A DNA stretch of 64,000 bases from Gigaspora margarita (lineage: Eukaryota > Glomeromycota > Glomeromycetes > Diversisporales > Gigasporaceae): assembly GCA_009809945.1 (NCBI GenBank), contig WTPW01001234.1:37617-101616 (forward strand). The letters run 5' to 3'. The position numbers and the translations under genes were made by a program. Every line of letters begins with the position of its first letter. Position 1 is the stretch's first letter. Under the pieces are notes generated by a model. It worked only from the letters and a program-made list of their open reading frames with translations. It was not told where the DNA came from and searched no databases. Shown piece after piece: positions 32,780 through 44,112 of this stretch.

Positions 32780-33845
32780 AATTAATATATTGACAACTCT
32801 TTCTAATGATTATCTGGACTATACTTTCTGATGGAAGAAAAACAAAAAGTTTTTGTTGAAGTGTTACCTGTACTTTAAGTATAGTAGAATAACACAATAA
32901 ACAGTTTTTATAAAGATCAATAAACTGTGCTAGGACTCCTTTATATTTTTAGCATGCAAACCAAAAGTGTCTTCTTACAAGATAACTAACAGGCGCTGGC
33001 ACTCTTGTACAAGAAATTTTGGTGAAGAGCAAAAAGCTTCTTCATCAATGAAGGCTGCTGTGGTAAAACAGTAGGAAATAACAAAAAAAATAAGGGTTTT
33101 CTAACTATGCACTCTCTCAAGTTTGATTACAAGTGACATCTCTCACCTCTTGGATTTTTTGAAATTTTTACCAAAAAGTGGGCATCCCAACTTACCCCCT
33201 CTAAAAGATCAGTAGTATTTACTCTTTTCATATTGGAAATACGTCCCAAGTAGGAACTAGCATAATCACAAGTATTTCAGGTTTGTTTAGATAAACTAGA
33301 AATAATGTGTTGGAGATCTGAAGGACATGTGAAAAATTTCTTATATGGATGTTTAGTTATAGATGTATTTGTTTTTTTACATATAGCATTTAGGTAGATA
33401 TTCTATGCAATGTTATATAATTTTTACTATCTTGTGCAGACTTAATAGCATCTTCATTTCTTTTTTTTTTACTTTTTCTTTGGTTTCATTTAAATTTATT
33501 TTTTCATTTGGTTGTAATTTTGGGTTTAACTTGGTTTTATTGTTTAGGTAGTGTAGTTTTGCCCTATTTAATCTTTTTTCTTTTTTTATTCTTCTATATG
33601 AGAAGCTCAAGAAGGAAGTTTTTAGAAGGAATTGATTTTGAAGTAAGGTAGCTAAGGCCTGAAATCGTTCTCTAAGAAATATTCAGTTAAGTTTATGGCT
33701 TAGGGACTAACAAACATCAGTGCAACAACCATATCTGGAAACTAGTAGAGTTATTGGGTATTAGCCTACATAAATATTAGTACTTAAATTTGTATATACT
33801 TGATATAAAATTGTCTAATAAAGTAGCACAAGGTTGTAAAGTAAA
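32780..33845. repeat. Right, inverted copy of the ~1-kb unknown repeat
   Basis: Reverse-complement relative of 30,240-31,303, without satellite borders, inserted into another palindromic unit that resumes as CTATACAAAATTTTATATAA. The plus strand at about 33,525-33,650 reads WFYCLGSVVLPYL and then RRKFLEGIDFEV. The pair makes a 3.6-kb large-scale inverted arrangement. Confidence 0.5.
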
Positions 33846-33849
33846 AAAA

Positions 33850-34150
33850 AAAACTATACAAAATTTTATATAAACAAATATTTGTTTATATAAAATTTTA
33901 TATAATTGGTCAATTGTATTTTGAAAATATTTTGGCATTTACTAGTTCTATTTTAATAATCTAATTACTATTATATTCATTATAATAAGTACTACAACTT
34001 TCAATTAATTGACAAGACTCATTAACTTAGTAAAAAAAATAGTATTTCTTGGGTAATTGTAGCATTTCTGCATAAGTGATTTATATAGTAATTTGTATTA
34101 TACTATACTATAATCAATCTTCAATTAACTGGCAAATTATCAATTAAAAT
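33850..34150. repeat. Truncated palindromic-array unit
   Basis: Centre ATAAACAAATATTTGTTTAT near 33,880, followed by the mirrored half down to TTAACTGGCAAATTATCAAT. It is the outer edge of the array that starts at 25.2 kb. Confidence 0.55.
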
Positions 34151-34199
34151 AAATATTATTAATTACTTGCTAAATATTATTATTTCTATCAAATTCAAT

Positions 34200-34625
34200 T
34201 TCTTGTTTCAATACAAAATTTATCTCTTTTTTTCTTTTTTTTTAAATTTTCTATATTTAAATCTTTTGCATTTACTTTTTTTTCTTTTTTTTCTTTCTTT
34301 AACAACTGTTTTTTTATTTAAAAATTGAAAAATCTTTGACTATAAGGCATTTTTTGTTCTAATTTTGATTATCTATTTTTGAATATTCTTAAATTCTATT
34401 AATTTTTAATTAATTTTTTGGTGATATAGAGCAGTGGTTTGAGTAGGTGTTTGTCTAATCAATAGTTTCAAAGTTTGAATTATACTAGTGTTTATACAAA
34501 TACATTAAACAAAACATACTAATATATTCTAAAATCCTTAAATTATAATAATATATTACAAAATGTTTTTTTTTTATTTTTTTATACTATATTTTTTTTA
34601 ATTTATAACCAAATTTTTATTAATA
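34200..34625. other. T-rich stretch with a tRNA-like relic
   Basis: 34,200-34,420 is pyrimidine-rich with TTTTTTTCTTTT runs. 34,428-34,500 resembles a tRNA-derived head: TATAGAGCAGTGGTT (box A-like) and CAAAGTTTGAATTAT (box B-like) at suitable spacing, but the stems are poor. No gene. Confidence 0.35.
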
Positions 34626-34629
34626 AATA

Positions 34630-34868
34630 GGAGTGAGTTAATAGAAAAAGAACAAATCATTTTTAGTAAAATATTTTTAATTTTTAAATTTAAATATCTT
34701 AATAACTACTTAACCAATTTTGATAAAATTTTTTTGTTTTAATTTTAGGAGTATTTAGAATTAAAATAAAAAAAAATTGTTAAATTTAATAAAAAAATAT
34801 TTAAGATCAAAGTTGAGAAAACTTTTACAAAAAAAAAATTTGTACTTTTTCTATTGACTCATCCCAAA
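34630..34868. mobile_element. Palindromic MITE, GGTCAGTAGAAAAG family (decayed)
   Basis: GGAGTGAGTTAATAGAAAAA to TTTTTCTATTGACTCATCCC with paired AATATCTTAATAACTACTTA-type arms. Same family as 8,884 and 19,158. Confidence 0.65.
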
Positions 34869-35169
34869 TATTACAAGATAAAAGAAAATTAGATTAAAAT
34901 AAATTAGAAGTTTTTATTTAACTTTCTAAATCTATTTATACTTATTTTTATAAACTTATCTTTAAATTTAACTCTAATTCTAAAAAATATATATATAAAA
35001 CAATACCCAAAATATAATTTCTTTGATTGCATTTTTATTTTATTTTATACTCCAATTTCATTTTTCTTTGATTTGTTTTGATCTCACAATAAATACTATA
35101 AAATACATGATTATTTAGTATTATAGATTATAAAATAATTATAAGTACAGTACTAATTATTATAATTTA

Positions 35170-35412
35170 TAACCAATATTAGGGCATAAAAACTTAATAA
35201 ATCGGTTCTCATACATAAAATTTTTAAAAGTGACCCGACGACCTGGCCTTTAATTTAATATTCAGAAAATTTTATATATAAAAAACTTATAAAAATTTTT
35301 ATAAGTTTTTAAAAAAGTTCATCCGGATAGTAAATATACTTAAAATTTTATTTAAAGTTTTGTAAAATTGACCTGGCCGATTATGATAACCGATTGTATG
35401 GCCTTACTGGAT
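35170..35412. mobile_element. Small TIR element (GGCCATACAATCGGTT ends)
   Basis: AGGGCATAAAAACTTAATAA then ATCGGTTCTCAT on the left, and ATGATAACCGATTGTATGGC-CTTA on the right, are imperfect inverse copies. GACGACCTGGCC and GACCTGGCCGATT lie just inside. Distant relative of 22,621-22,850. Confidence 0.5.
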
Positions 35413-35699
35413 TCAATATTGTATTCTTTATTTTTTAGTTTAATTAAAAACCTTATTTAAAACATAAAATATACTAACTTTTTTTTTACAAATTTAATAA
35501 CTACTATGATAGATTAAATTAAATTTAATAATATTTTTATTAAAAAAAAAAAAGTTTAATATCTTTTTTAAAATAATGGTAATTGTGAAAGTTGATGACT
35601 AAAATTGAAAGCATGTATTATATATTATTGTAACATATGATAATTAAGTCACTTGGTATTTGTTTATGAACAAAAAAGATTTTTTTTTATATACAATAT

Positions 35700-37380
35700 A
35701 ACCTGATTTTAAAACGTGTTTTAAACGCCGTCCTTAAAATATATTTATTATTGCGTAACAGATCACGTGAAGAAATTTAAGATCCGATGTAAAATAAACA
35801 AAATCGCTTGTGACCCAAAATTTCAGAGCGTGAGCATAGATTTACATATCACACAACTTTGCGCAAGATGCTTGTATAGGTTTCTCATGACAAAAAATTG
35901 TATTTTAGCATATTACAAACTTACTAATATAAGATCTGCCGATGCGAAATGATGTAAGAATGACGCGGAAGGCGCATCTCTAACTTTTGACCAAGGAATT
36001 GGCCTCTGTGCTCAATTAAAAAGATTTTTTATATTATGTAAATACATTTAACTTTAATTTTAATTCAGCAGAATGCATTTTCATTAAAGCTTTGAATTTA
36101 TGCTAAACGGATTTACGCGACTTGCTAAAGTATGTATAGTGTTGACAGAAGTATTCGCGAATTTTGATTATAAGATTTTTATATTATACTTTATCAAAAA
36201 GATTATCAATCAAATTAATTAAAAGACTGTTTGTGTCATATTTAAATATATTCATATAATATATATATATATATATATGTGAAATATATATACACTATTG
36301 TATATCATATCCTTTAAGTGTTGGAAACATAATTGGAAATCACGAATACATTTTTTTTTCAGCACTGTAAGTACGTGCGTACGTACAGTACGTACATACG
36401 CACGTACATACGCACGTACCAATCTACCTATCTATTGCCATAGAAATATGTAGTGGTATGAAACAGATCCGTTTTTCATTATCAAAAATTACGTTTTTAA
36501 TGCAATAATATAAAATTCTCAATAATGCAATTAATGTAACTATTCGTCACATCCAGACCAACACTTTGTTTTCGTGAGGTTACGAGATACAAAATGTGGA
36601 TGATTTAGGGATAAGAAACGCATTGCATTAATGGCATTGCTTTTTGTTTTTTTTTTTCTTTTCACGTCTGAATACTCAATGAAATTTAAATTTAAGTGCG
36701 GGATATCGTTATTGCGGCAGTTCCATATATGGTAAAGCGGCATTTGATGTACGTACGCACACTTATGTACCTAAAATTTATTCTTAAGATGTTGAGTATT
36801 CATTGAACTCTAAAATTCATATTTACACTTTAAAGTTATAAAGTCATACCCATATATTGTTATATGATCTTTCAAGCAAACTTTCCCATATCGAGATGAC
36901 AGGAAAGTTTTGGCAATAAAGTCAATGAAAATTATAGTAGTATTGTTGAAGAGGAGATTGAGAGGGGATGAGTTTTATCAGTGAGATCGGAATATGGGAT
37001 TGTCCTAAAGTTTTGTGAAATGTAATGCAAAATCTGCATACTTACTATTGCTCTATTCAACAGTACAACTTAAAATTCATTGATGAATAGAGTCTATACG
37101 TATTTTAAAGATAATAACATAATTTTACATCAATTAAAGAAAAAAGACTTAAACAGTTCCCGGATAGAAATAAAAAAACAACATAAATTTAATAAATCAT
37201 AAATCCCTCCATGACCAAAAAAATTTAACCTTAAAATGGTAAAATTAATGATAGGCATAAAAAAAAAAAGACAAACTTAAGTTGACCATATAAAAAAAAA
37301 AAAAAGCAAAAAAAACTTATCCCTTGATTGTACTAATATTAAACTTATACTGTTTGTATTAATGTTATCGAGCGTTTAAC
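35700..37380. other. Unique CpG-bearing DNA downstream of the velvet gene
   Basis: This is the start of a 9.8-kb island with visibly more CpG and little repeat content. Frames at 35,767-35,952 (plus) and 36,540-36,743 (minus) have no recognised motif and no obvious splice partners; they are not called as genes. Contains CGTAC-type microsatellites at 36,371-36,420 and 36,748-36,770 and an (AT)n run near 36,255-36,280. Confidence 0.4.
36371..36420. repeat. CGTAC/ACGT microsatellite
   Basis: Fifty bases of GTACGTGCGTACGTACAGTA followed by GTACATACGCAC-type repeats, largely self-complementary. Related clusters lie at 36,748-36,770, 44,079-44,112 and 44,520-44,542. Confidence 0.7.
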
Positions 37381-37382
37381 TT

Positions 37383-37384
37383 AT

Positions 37385-37416
<32 letters not shown>
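37383..37416. repeat. Poly(A) tract abutting the velvet stop codon
   Basis: On the minus strand the TAA stop runs directly into more than 20 uninterrupted A residues, so the 3' UTR begins with an A tract. Because the gene has introns it is not a processed cDNA copy; a homopolymer microsatellite is the simpler reading. Confidence 0.6.
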
Positions 37417-38874
37417 AGTTAATTATATTTTCAATGCTATAGGAGTTGTATTTCTCCTTTCCGGACCCGTCTGATTCGTCATCACTTTTGTTATTTGTAT
37501 CGATATCGAGTTCACCGCCACTCGAATGTGCGGTATTTTTAAATTTTTCGGCTTCATTGCGTAACGGAATGTTCGCACCCTGTTTTACGAAACATTTCGT
37601 GAGTTGTGAACATTCTATAAAAATGAAAAAAACGGTAAATTTATTGAAAATTATTAAAATAGGACAAATAGAGAAAGCATATCACAGTTCTTACCCACAA
37701 CACCTGGGAACAGTTTATTTCGAAAAACTTTAAACTTGTCTGAATCGACTACAGCCAATTCTTTTATTTGACCAGAACCTGTATTCAGCAAACTCTGCCT
37801 GTGGATTGTTCAACAAACATTATTACCAATATTTATTTATATATATATATATATTATGTTTTTGTACCTACCACCCCAAATAAAACAATTGGAATCGCAA
37901 AAAATAATCGTTTTCGGTTCTAATGCCCAAATTGGCATAAATAAACCATAACCCTTTGTTTCCATGTTCATCTGCGAAGACATGGCAAATCTCACTTCGA
38001 CAACCAATGAGATTTAATATGTTTTCCTGGGGAAGCTGGGGATTCGAAGATCTTACCCATACCGTTGTGCAATTTTCAAACGAAAGATCGTACAGGCTGG
38101 CATGTAATTGAAAAAATTGCGAATCGACATTTCTTTTGTTTATTTTTTTTGGAAAAAAATTAATGAGATTAATTTAAAAGAGGCAAAAGAGATGAGAAAT
38201 AATATAAAAACAAATGAAGAATACATTTAAAATGAAGGTTGAAAATACGTACTCAATGTTCACGGGACCTGAAGCGGTATCAATATTTAATTTTATGAAA
38301 ATCGGAGGCGAAATTGAACGATAATCCTAAACAGAGATTAATACACAAAAATATACCGTTAATTTTGTATATAATAAACCCGATATTTCATTAAATAATC
38401 TAGATAATTCTATTATTTATTTTGCTTTAAGCATTTAAAACTGTATAAAAATTTAAAGGTATATGATATGTTCATTGTGTTAGAATTGAGATATCAAATT
38501 ACCTTATTGCCATAACCGCAAGCGCGAGCTCGGATAGGCTGTTGAACGATCTCTAAATTGAATTTCCAATCGGCGGGTAGCCTTCAAAAATTCAAGGTTA
38601 TTCACAAGTTTATTTTTTCATATTAATAAATGCAGATACCATGAAATGTGTGGACAACAAATTGCGCGTACACTTTAATATCATACATCGTAACTTACCC
38701 ATTGGAAGAGCCAGTTTGCTTTGTATAAATGTTCTGCATGTCAACGAAAAATGACTTTTGTAGCTCACGACTGGCTTCCACTGCTCTCGCCCCTTCACTG
38801 TTCGAAGTTTCACTTCGTTGATTTTGAATTCTTGTGCTGGGTCGAGGAATTTGAGAAAAATCATTGCTCGACAT
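37415..38874 (-). CDS. Velvet-domain transcriptional regulator (six exons)
   Basis: Velvet proteins are fungal nuclear regulators that dimerise and bind DNA through an NF-kappaB-like fold, controlling development, sporulation and secondary metabolism. Six exons on the minus strand: 38,874-38,699, 38,581-38,503, 38,326-38,253, 38,132-37,872, 37,798-37,695 and 37,614-37,415. All five introns (73-176 bp) start GT and end AG and keep frame, giving 297 residues. A polar N-terminus of ~60 residues precedes the domain: FNLEIVQQPIRARACGYGNK, RSISPPIFIKLNI, FFQLHASLYDL, LIGCRSEICHVFADEHGN, LWFIYANLGIRTENDYFLRF, then KLFPGVVECSQLTKCFVKQG and ANIPLR. The tail is acidic and Ser-rich (about residues 260-297). 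The ATG at 38,874 is the first in frame and has G at -3. The subfamily (VosA-, VelB- or VelC-like) cannot be fixed; an extra upstream exon is possible. Confidence 0.9.
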
Positions 38875-40140
38875 AACAAAAAGAATTTCCAAACGATAGT
38901 AAAAAAGTCAGGGAATGATCTTTTTGATATTAATAAAAATTTTAAAATAGTGTAGAAAAAGGTCATCCAAAGATTTTTCTACACGTAAAAATCAAAAATT
39001 AGGTTCATCATTATTTAAAAAAGATAATTCACCTATTGATATAAGCTTGAAAAAATAAAAGAGTAACAGTTTCTCCTTGAAAAGGAGTCACGCTTTCACT
39101 CACAGGAAAAAAAAAAAAAAAAAACTTTTTACTTTCTTATATATTGTTACGTGTACATTACTTTTTCATCCTCGTCACGCATGAATCCAGTGTTCAATGT
39201 AACATAAGGAACTTTTATGAGCATATCGTTACACGATCACAATTAAAATAATTCTAATATAAAAAAAAATTTTTTTTCTCTTATCAATAGTTAGGGTAGT
39301 CCGAAATTACACAAGCATTCGAATCAATAGCATTCTAAAACATTTTAAAACCCCGGCCAATAGAACTTTCCGAAACTATAAATATATTTCCGGTTACTCA
39401 TGTCAGAATTTTTCGGGGTAATTTTAGTTTATACATTTTATTTTGTCTAATTAATCTTTTTTTTTTTTTTTTTTGTACAATATATATCTGAAGATTGACA
39501 TTATAATTTGGGAATTAATTCAGGTATTAAATGTTTTTCAAGTACTTACTATAGGTGCTAACTATAATGTTCGCGAGACAAAGTTAAGTAGTATAATAAA
39601 AAATTTCATTTAGAAGAAGCAAACATTTTAAATTGAGCAAAACAAAGATTGCATTAAAATAACTAAATATAAAAAAAAACCTGAACTTTGAGGTTATACT
39701 GTCTTATTAGTGATAATTCCTTTTATGCACAGAAAACTTAATCTAAGAGTTAACCGAATTAACCGTTTCTTTTGTGTCACATTTTGCTTTTAATAATGAT
39801 TAAAGGTATCTATTCAATTTATTTTGATATTAGAGCCACAATAAAAAATAGAGTACCTAATTTATTTTAGAATTAGAATTATAATAAATAAATATAAATA
39901 AAAAAATTTTTTTTAATGTTTTTAAAATAGTATGTTATTGAAATTCAAATACCCGATTATTTGCTAGACTTAAAAAAAAAATAAAATAAAATAAAAAAAA
40001 AAACAAATAAAAATATAATAATTTTTTTTTTTTTTTTTTTTAATTGTCACATGTATTTATTCATATGTTACAATAATTAATATTTATATTTTCACTTGAA
40101 ACTACATCTATTTTTTGAAAGAAGAATTATAGTTTGACTA
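38875..40140. other. Upstream region of the velvet gene
   Basis: Non-repetitive, with A or T homopolymers at 39,107-39,124, 39,455-39,474 and 40,022-40,042. No reading frame with known motifs; a 118-codon frame overlapping exon 1 (38,610-38,966) is antiframe and rejected. It probably holds promoter and 5' UTR, but no TATA box or start site can be named with confidence. Confidence 0.4.
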
Positions 40141-40256
40141 TTATGCAAAAAGCTTTTGTAAAAGAGGTGAATGGGTCCAGGGACTCGGAAAATGCAATAA
40201 TAAAATGACTAATAACGGCCTTTGTTTTGTTTGCTTAATTGAGTTGCCCCTTAAAG

Positions 40257-40264
40257 TGACGTCA
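40257..40264. promoter_or_regulatory. Palindromic CRE-like site TGACGTCA
   Basis: A perfect TGACGTCA, the consensus of CREB/ATF bZIP factors, lies about 1.38 kb upstream of the velvet ATG in unique DNA. It is a single match of a short motif, so function is only a possibility. Confidence 0.25.
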
Positions 40265-41135
40265 ACTATGCAAAGAAATTTCTATAGTTTTTCAATAAGG
40301 GTAAAAAGTCTATCTGTGTAATACCTCTTTATTGCCCTTATTGGTGCTATATCGAAAGCAGGTCAAGCTGACAAATGCATATATATATGTACTTTTATTA
40401 TTATTATTATTATTTTTTTTTTTTATATATTATATATAGTTTTATTTTATTTGTGCTTGTTTATTTCAGGGTGGCTGCCAGGAGCTACTTTAAAATTCAA
40501 AAGATCCAATTGTATAGATTTGTGTCACTTATGTGCAGAAACTGCCAAAGGTTACGCCTAACGATCTATTTGCGTGAAAAGCATGATTATTTATAGTTTT
40601 TGCGAACTGGAGATTTTTTTCGAGCGATAATAGAGATCAAAAGATCGTAATTTTTACATCATTCGAAGCTTTGCGTTAGTAAAACGCGCGATTCTTTCCT
40701 GTAACAAATCATTCAGTATCGTTATGAATATGATCGACGTCAAATGACTTCAGATTTATAAAAATTTTGTCTGATTTTCATTTTGCGTCATCACATTATT
40801 ACATTGTCGCATATCTACATCATCATGCGTAAACGTCACAGATTATATGTCACGTGGTGCTTCATTATATACACAGTGATTCATATGAATGTTGACATAT
40901 ATATAATTTATGCGGAGTTTAGGTGATATGGACTTTGATTCGAGATAAATCAAAATAGATTATGATTGGATGGTATTCTTTTAATACTGCAATAGCATTT
41001 AATATGTGACAAATTATAATCTGACCAAAAGTCATATGATTATATATCAAAAAAGTATTATGGTTTAGGTTATCGGCTAAAACTATTTTATAATGAAATT
41101 TTTTTTACAGTATTTAAGCATTTAATAATTTTAAT

Positions 41136-41136
41136 A

Positions 41137-41172
<36 letters not shown>

Positions 41173-41212
41173 GAATAATAATAATAATAATTATTATTAT
41201 TATTTTAATAGC
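41136..41212. repeat. (AAT)n/(ATT)n microsatellite hairpin
   Basis: About 17 AAT units, with one AAG interruption, run into ATT units, so the tract can fold on itself. Flanked by near-duplicate sequences at 40,980-41,060 and 41,215-41,290. Confidence 0.8.
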
Positions 41213-43159
41213 ATTTAATATGACCAATTATGATATGAACAAAAGTCATATGATCAGATCAATCAAAAAAATGGTGTGATTTAGGTTAACGGTTAAATGC
41301 TGTTTTATAATGATGAATTTTTATAGTATTTAAGCAAATATATAGCAGATAGGTATATATTATAAATTTATTTTATTTTAAAGTTTGATTATTATATTTT
41401 TTTTTAATAATCACTCTAAACAAGTGTTAATCTAGTCTCAAACTGGGTCCTGCATTAATAATATATATATATTTTTTTTAATGTACATGCATATCAATTA
41501 ATACCTAAAAGTTATTTGCGATTAGATTTCAATTATACCAAGCCTTTTTGAAGTTGTTATTGATGTCACATTTTGTTTATATACGTATTTAATAGATCCA
41601 AAAATGAGTTGTATTTAGAAAAAACAACCATATTACAAAATGGTAACTTAATATGCATGCATAGAACGGCATCTAAAACCTAGATATCCATAGATCTGAT
41701 CCTTTTGGAAGTTTTCTGATAAATCATCATAAAGACAGCTCAAAGTCCTGACTCACAATGTATGATTCGGGTATTAAATTATAATGTTTATTGTCGGAGA
41801 TTGAATCATTATTATGTGATTATATGATTAAGTATTGAATTTTTGAATCGTGATGTGATTATGTGAGAAAAGGAAAGATTCCCTTCACCTCAATAAGCAT
41901 CCAAATTTCGACACAACTTCTAATTAGCATATTCTGTACATGGTAACTTTATTGAAATGACCATGAAAAATCAAGTCCCGTTCGTGTCACCATAAAACTT
42001 TATTTGGATATCGACGGACTTTCGCGTCCTGGGCAAGAATTTTTTTTATACAGATGAAACCAATATCGATACATATTTTTGCTTTACTCGAACATTGAAC
42101 TTATTCTATTTTTAGATAATTTTTCACCGTGTTCCCGTTACCTTTTCAAATGCATACCTTTTCAACTGCATATTTGCTATATTTGCTACGCCACAATAAC
42201 AACAAATCTGATCCCGTGACTCTTAAACATATAAATGCTACTTTAAGAATTATAATTGTACTGTATATTTTTAATATATTATCTTTATTATTAATCACTT
42301 TCCTTATAAATCACTCTTAAAAGTTCATTTAAATCATTTAAGGGGTTGTTCGCCTCTAAAGTGTAATAAAAATCGTGAAGGCAGAACTTTATTATGAATA
42401 CAGAGGAATTGCGTAACCTCCTTTGGCTTCTAATAAATGTTATAGAAACAATTGGTCCCGTTCTAATTGTATTAATTGTATTACTGTATTAGAATCATTC
42501 AAATCGGCCAAATTGATCGTGAGATATCGGTCTTTCGCTTCTACCCATATGATTTTTACTTATTCCAGGTAATTTATTATATATTTTGGGTAGTCATAAG
42601 ACTTATAATGGTAATTATAATCACCGAGTTTTAATGTTTAATATATTAAAAACTTTGTTCACAAAGAATAGTTTACAATATCTGTTTAAACTTGACTATA
42701 TAAATGCTCGATTGAAATGAATTTTTTGTTTTTATTATATATTTAGAATAGTTATATTATAGATCGGATTAATCACAAAACTATAAACCGTCAAACCTAG
42801 TGATATCTTGTAATCATTACAAAAAAAAAATAATTAAATGTTAATTGAAAGAATACATAAATTAATTCATTTTGCAAAAAGGCTGCACAGAAATTTTTCG
42901 GGCATATTATTCTATAGCTATAAATATAAACATAAAAAAAAAAAAAAAAAAGTTGCGTTAAACCGGTTTTTAGTATAACCGATATCTCTCTATTTTCATA
43001 GTCCTTTTTGACTATACAATTATAATATATGGTATTAGAGATAAAAGTAATTTACAGTATACCAGCTGATTTAACTGTAAATATGTGATACGTGATATTA
43101 TTAAAATTTTTTATATGAATAGATAAAGAATCAGTCTACGAGTTTGATGAACACATGCA

Positions 43160-43183
43160 ATACATATATATATATACATATTA

Positions 43184-43216
<33 letters not shown>

Positions 43217-43230
43217 ATATATATACATTA
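43160..43230. repeat. (ACATAT)n microsatellite
   Basis: Alternating ATATATACATAT and CATATACATATA repeats. Confidence 0.75.
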
Positions 43231-44078
43231 TTTGAATATTATTTGAACATTATTTGATAATTATTTAATACACAGCGGACTAAAGTTACAATTCCCCATT
43301 AAAAATTAGAAAACTTAAAAATATAAGCGGAATATCTTATTTCATTGTAAAAATAAGAAATAACAAAAAAAAGAAGACAAAATACAGCAAAGTGGTTAAC
43401 AATCTATTAACAAAATGTATAAGCTCGAACAAAATTACTGAATCTTTAGTACTCATTCAGAGATACCTTACTACTAATTTTAGGAATGATTTTAAATTAG
43501 TTTAAATTGCGTAATATATATATATATTTATTCCTATATATGTCTCTTTAAATTTGCCAATAAAAAAAAATTTTATTTATATATTATGATAACTGTTATA
43601 TAAAGCAATACTAGGGAACTGTGCCCATTACAAACGCCTGTACTAATTCAAATTTTAGGCATTATACATTGGTCCAACCTAAGTATTCAAAATTATAAAA
43701 ATAATTTACTCAGCCTTACGTGTGCATTGTACCCCTGTGAGCTAATCATAACTAAAACAAGATATCCAACCAACATCCGATGTAAACCCTTTCGTTCTTA
43801 TGTATCAAGAAAGACAATTAAGCAAATTGATCTTGGCGCAGGAGATGGCTGACATTCAAATAACGCCTAAACTTAAATATGAGTACAACATTGATAATGT
43901 GCGGAATTAAAATATTATGTATCATATGGGGTTTGTACATCTTAAAATTTCATCTACGTATGCTAATTTAGTAATTAGGTACTAATTTCTGATTTCTTAG
44001 CGCCAATGATCGGCATATTAATTTAAATTCTCAGTGTTTAGCTTTTGTACACAAATATTGTAGCACTATATCAAACCA

Positions 44079-44112
44079 TGTACGCACGTATGTATTACGT
44101 ACGTACGTACGT
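44079..44112. repeat. ACGT microsatellite
   Basis: TGTACGCACGTATGTATTACG followed by three further ACGT units. A second tract of pure GTAC units is at 44,520-44,542. Confidence 0.7.

Noticed and set aside
36540..36743. 67-codon Lys-rich minus-strand frame as a second gene
   Set aside because: No domain, no clear splice partners and no conserved copy; chance in CpG-bearing DNA is sufficient.
38610..38966. 118-codon frame overlapping velvet exon 1
   Set aside because: It reads across the intron in the wrong frame; the velvet exon frame with matching splice phases is better supported.
40462..40560. Possible terminal exon encoding CIDLCHLCAETAKGYA
   Set aside because: An acceptor-like TTATTTCAG precedes it, but no convincing upstream exon or family match could be found.
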